Translations under genes and position numbers: made by a program
Shown: positions 63,327 through 64,000 of the stretch, in pieces
How the letters are laid out: each line of letters opens with the position of its first letter
How positions within the stretch are numbered: the first letter of the stretch is position 1
Assembly: GCA_003254885.1 (NCBI GenBank)
Contig: QANT01007554.1
Coordinates: 1 to 64,000 of the forward strand
DNA length: 64,000 nt
Direction: 5' to 3'
Source: Purshia tridentata
Lineage: Eukaryota > Streptophyta > Magnoliopsida > Rosales > Rosaceae
The notes under the pieces: model-generated
Database searches by the model: none
Seen by the model: the letters and a program-made list of their open reading frames with translations, nothing else
What the model was told of the DNA's origin: nothing

Positions 63327-64000
63327 TTAAGGCACCATGCTCTGTTGCACACATAAGTTAGACTAGGCAATCCAAACAACAACTATCCACCCTCCAATCC
63401 CCCAAAGAGGTCATCGGCTAAGGCCCCACCACGTAGGTTGGCCTCAGAGCATTTTGAGGGGAAGATGGATGGGGAGAAAGGTAGAGGAGGGGAAGGGATG
63501 AATCTGAGCGATGCAGAGCTAAATCTTAGTGAATCGTGGCAATAAGACTACTTTGCCACTTATAATACTTTGTTACATATTTAAGTCATTTGCAAATGAT
63601 TCTACTTGCCGCTCTGTGAAAATTATACTTCAAAGGCGGCCTCTGCAGCTCGTCCACAATGAGAGCTTCACCAACGACACGTGCCTTTAGGGCTCTTATC
63701 GTGTATTTATTAGATCAAAATTAGATAAGCAAATAATTTTCGATTGAGCTAATTTTTTTGCAAAGATAATTTATAAGTAAAAGTGTGAAAAATAGATAGT
63801 TTGGATTATTAAAAACTAAATGAGTTCATCTGCCTCATCCCACGCTTTAAGTTGGCTGTATGTATATAAAATAAAACAAACTCAAAACTTTGTTGGCCAT
63901 CTCTTCACCCCGGTGTGCACTTAATTGAGTATACATCTGCCCGGCCATGGCCATATATCTCCCGCCCGCAAGCGTCCAAGCAAACAAGCAGCCCACATGT
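63327..64000. other. intergenic window end
   Basis: No gene that I can support. The final 150 bp are GC-richer (CCCGGTGTGCACTT-like, then CCCGCCCGCAAGCG) and could be the start of a neighbouring promoter. Confidence 0.35.

Overview
This is a 64 kb stretch of an AT-rich plant nuclear genome. Interrupted genes with GT-AG introns, a telo-box plus GGCCCA (site II) promoter on a translation-factor gene, an S-domain receptor-kinase fragment, a PORR organellar RNA-binding protein and a BOI-type RING protein all point to a seed plant, most likely a eudicot. A woody rosid is plausible, but I cannot fix the species from sequence alone. I see no bacterial or organellar features.

Layout. Positions 1-3.3 kb hold transposon-like debris and a small chimera of two decayed gene fragments, urease and plastid 3-oxoacyl-ACP reductase. 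A gene-dense block follows, all on the + strand: a PGAP3/PER1-type GPI-anchor lipid remodelling gene (3.7-7.1 kb), eukaryotic elongation factor 2 (9.4-12.4 kb), the Pol zeta subunit REV7/MAD2B (13.3-15.0 kb) and a single-exon PORR protein (16.0-17.2 kb). Positions 17.2-30.1 kb are gene-poor, with tandem duplications, a MULE-type MITE with a 9-bp target duplication and a small poly(A)-tailed retroposon-like insert. A BOI-like RING E3 ligase is on the - strand (30.1-31.4 kb). Another gene-poor tract (31.4-44.0 kb) carries two decayed copies of an S-domain receptor-kinase N-terminus, the second cut by a solo Ty1/copia-type LTR. A two-exon SUN-domain protein (44.0-48.0 kb) is followed by MITE-rich spacer, a nine-exon inositol polyphosphate 5-phosphatase (54.4-58.3 kb), a small secreted-peptide precursor with a CLE/IDA-like C-terminus (59.8-60.0 kb) and a 3' fragment of a DEAH13/DHX37-type RNA helicase pseudogene on the - strand (61.3-62.3 kb).

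The genes do not form a functional cluster. They are independent loci, mostly housekeeping: translation, GPI-anchor maturation, translesion DNA synthesis, organelle RNA processing, nuclear envelope, phosphoinositide turnover and E3 ligase signalling. I found no convincing new multi-gene system. The most useful leads are the peptide precursor at 59.8 kb, the urease/KAR chimera at 1.6-2.3 kb, the fold-back hairpin at 63.2 kb, the MULE MITE at 24.3 kb, and the fact that both N bases sit between near-identical tandem copies, which suggests unmerged haplotype or contig ends.
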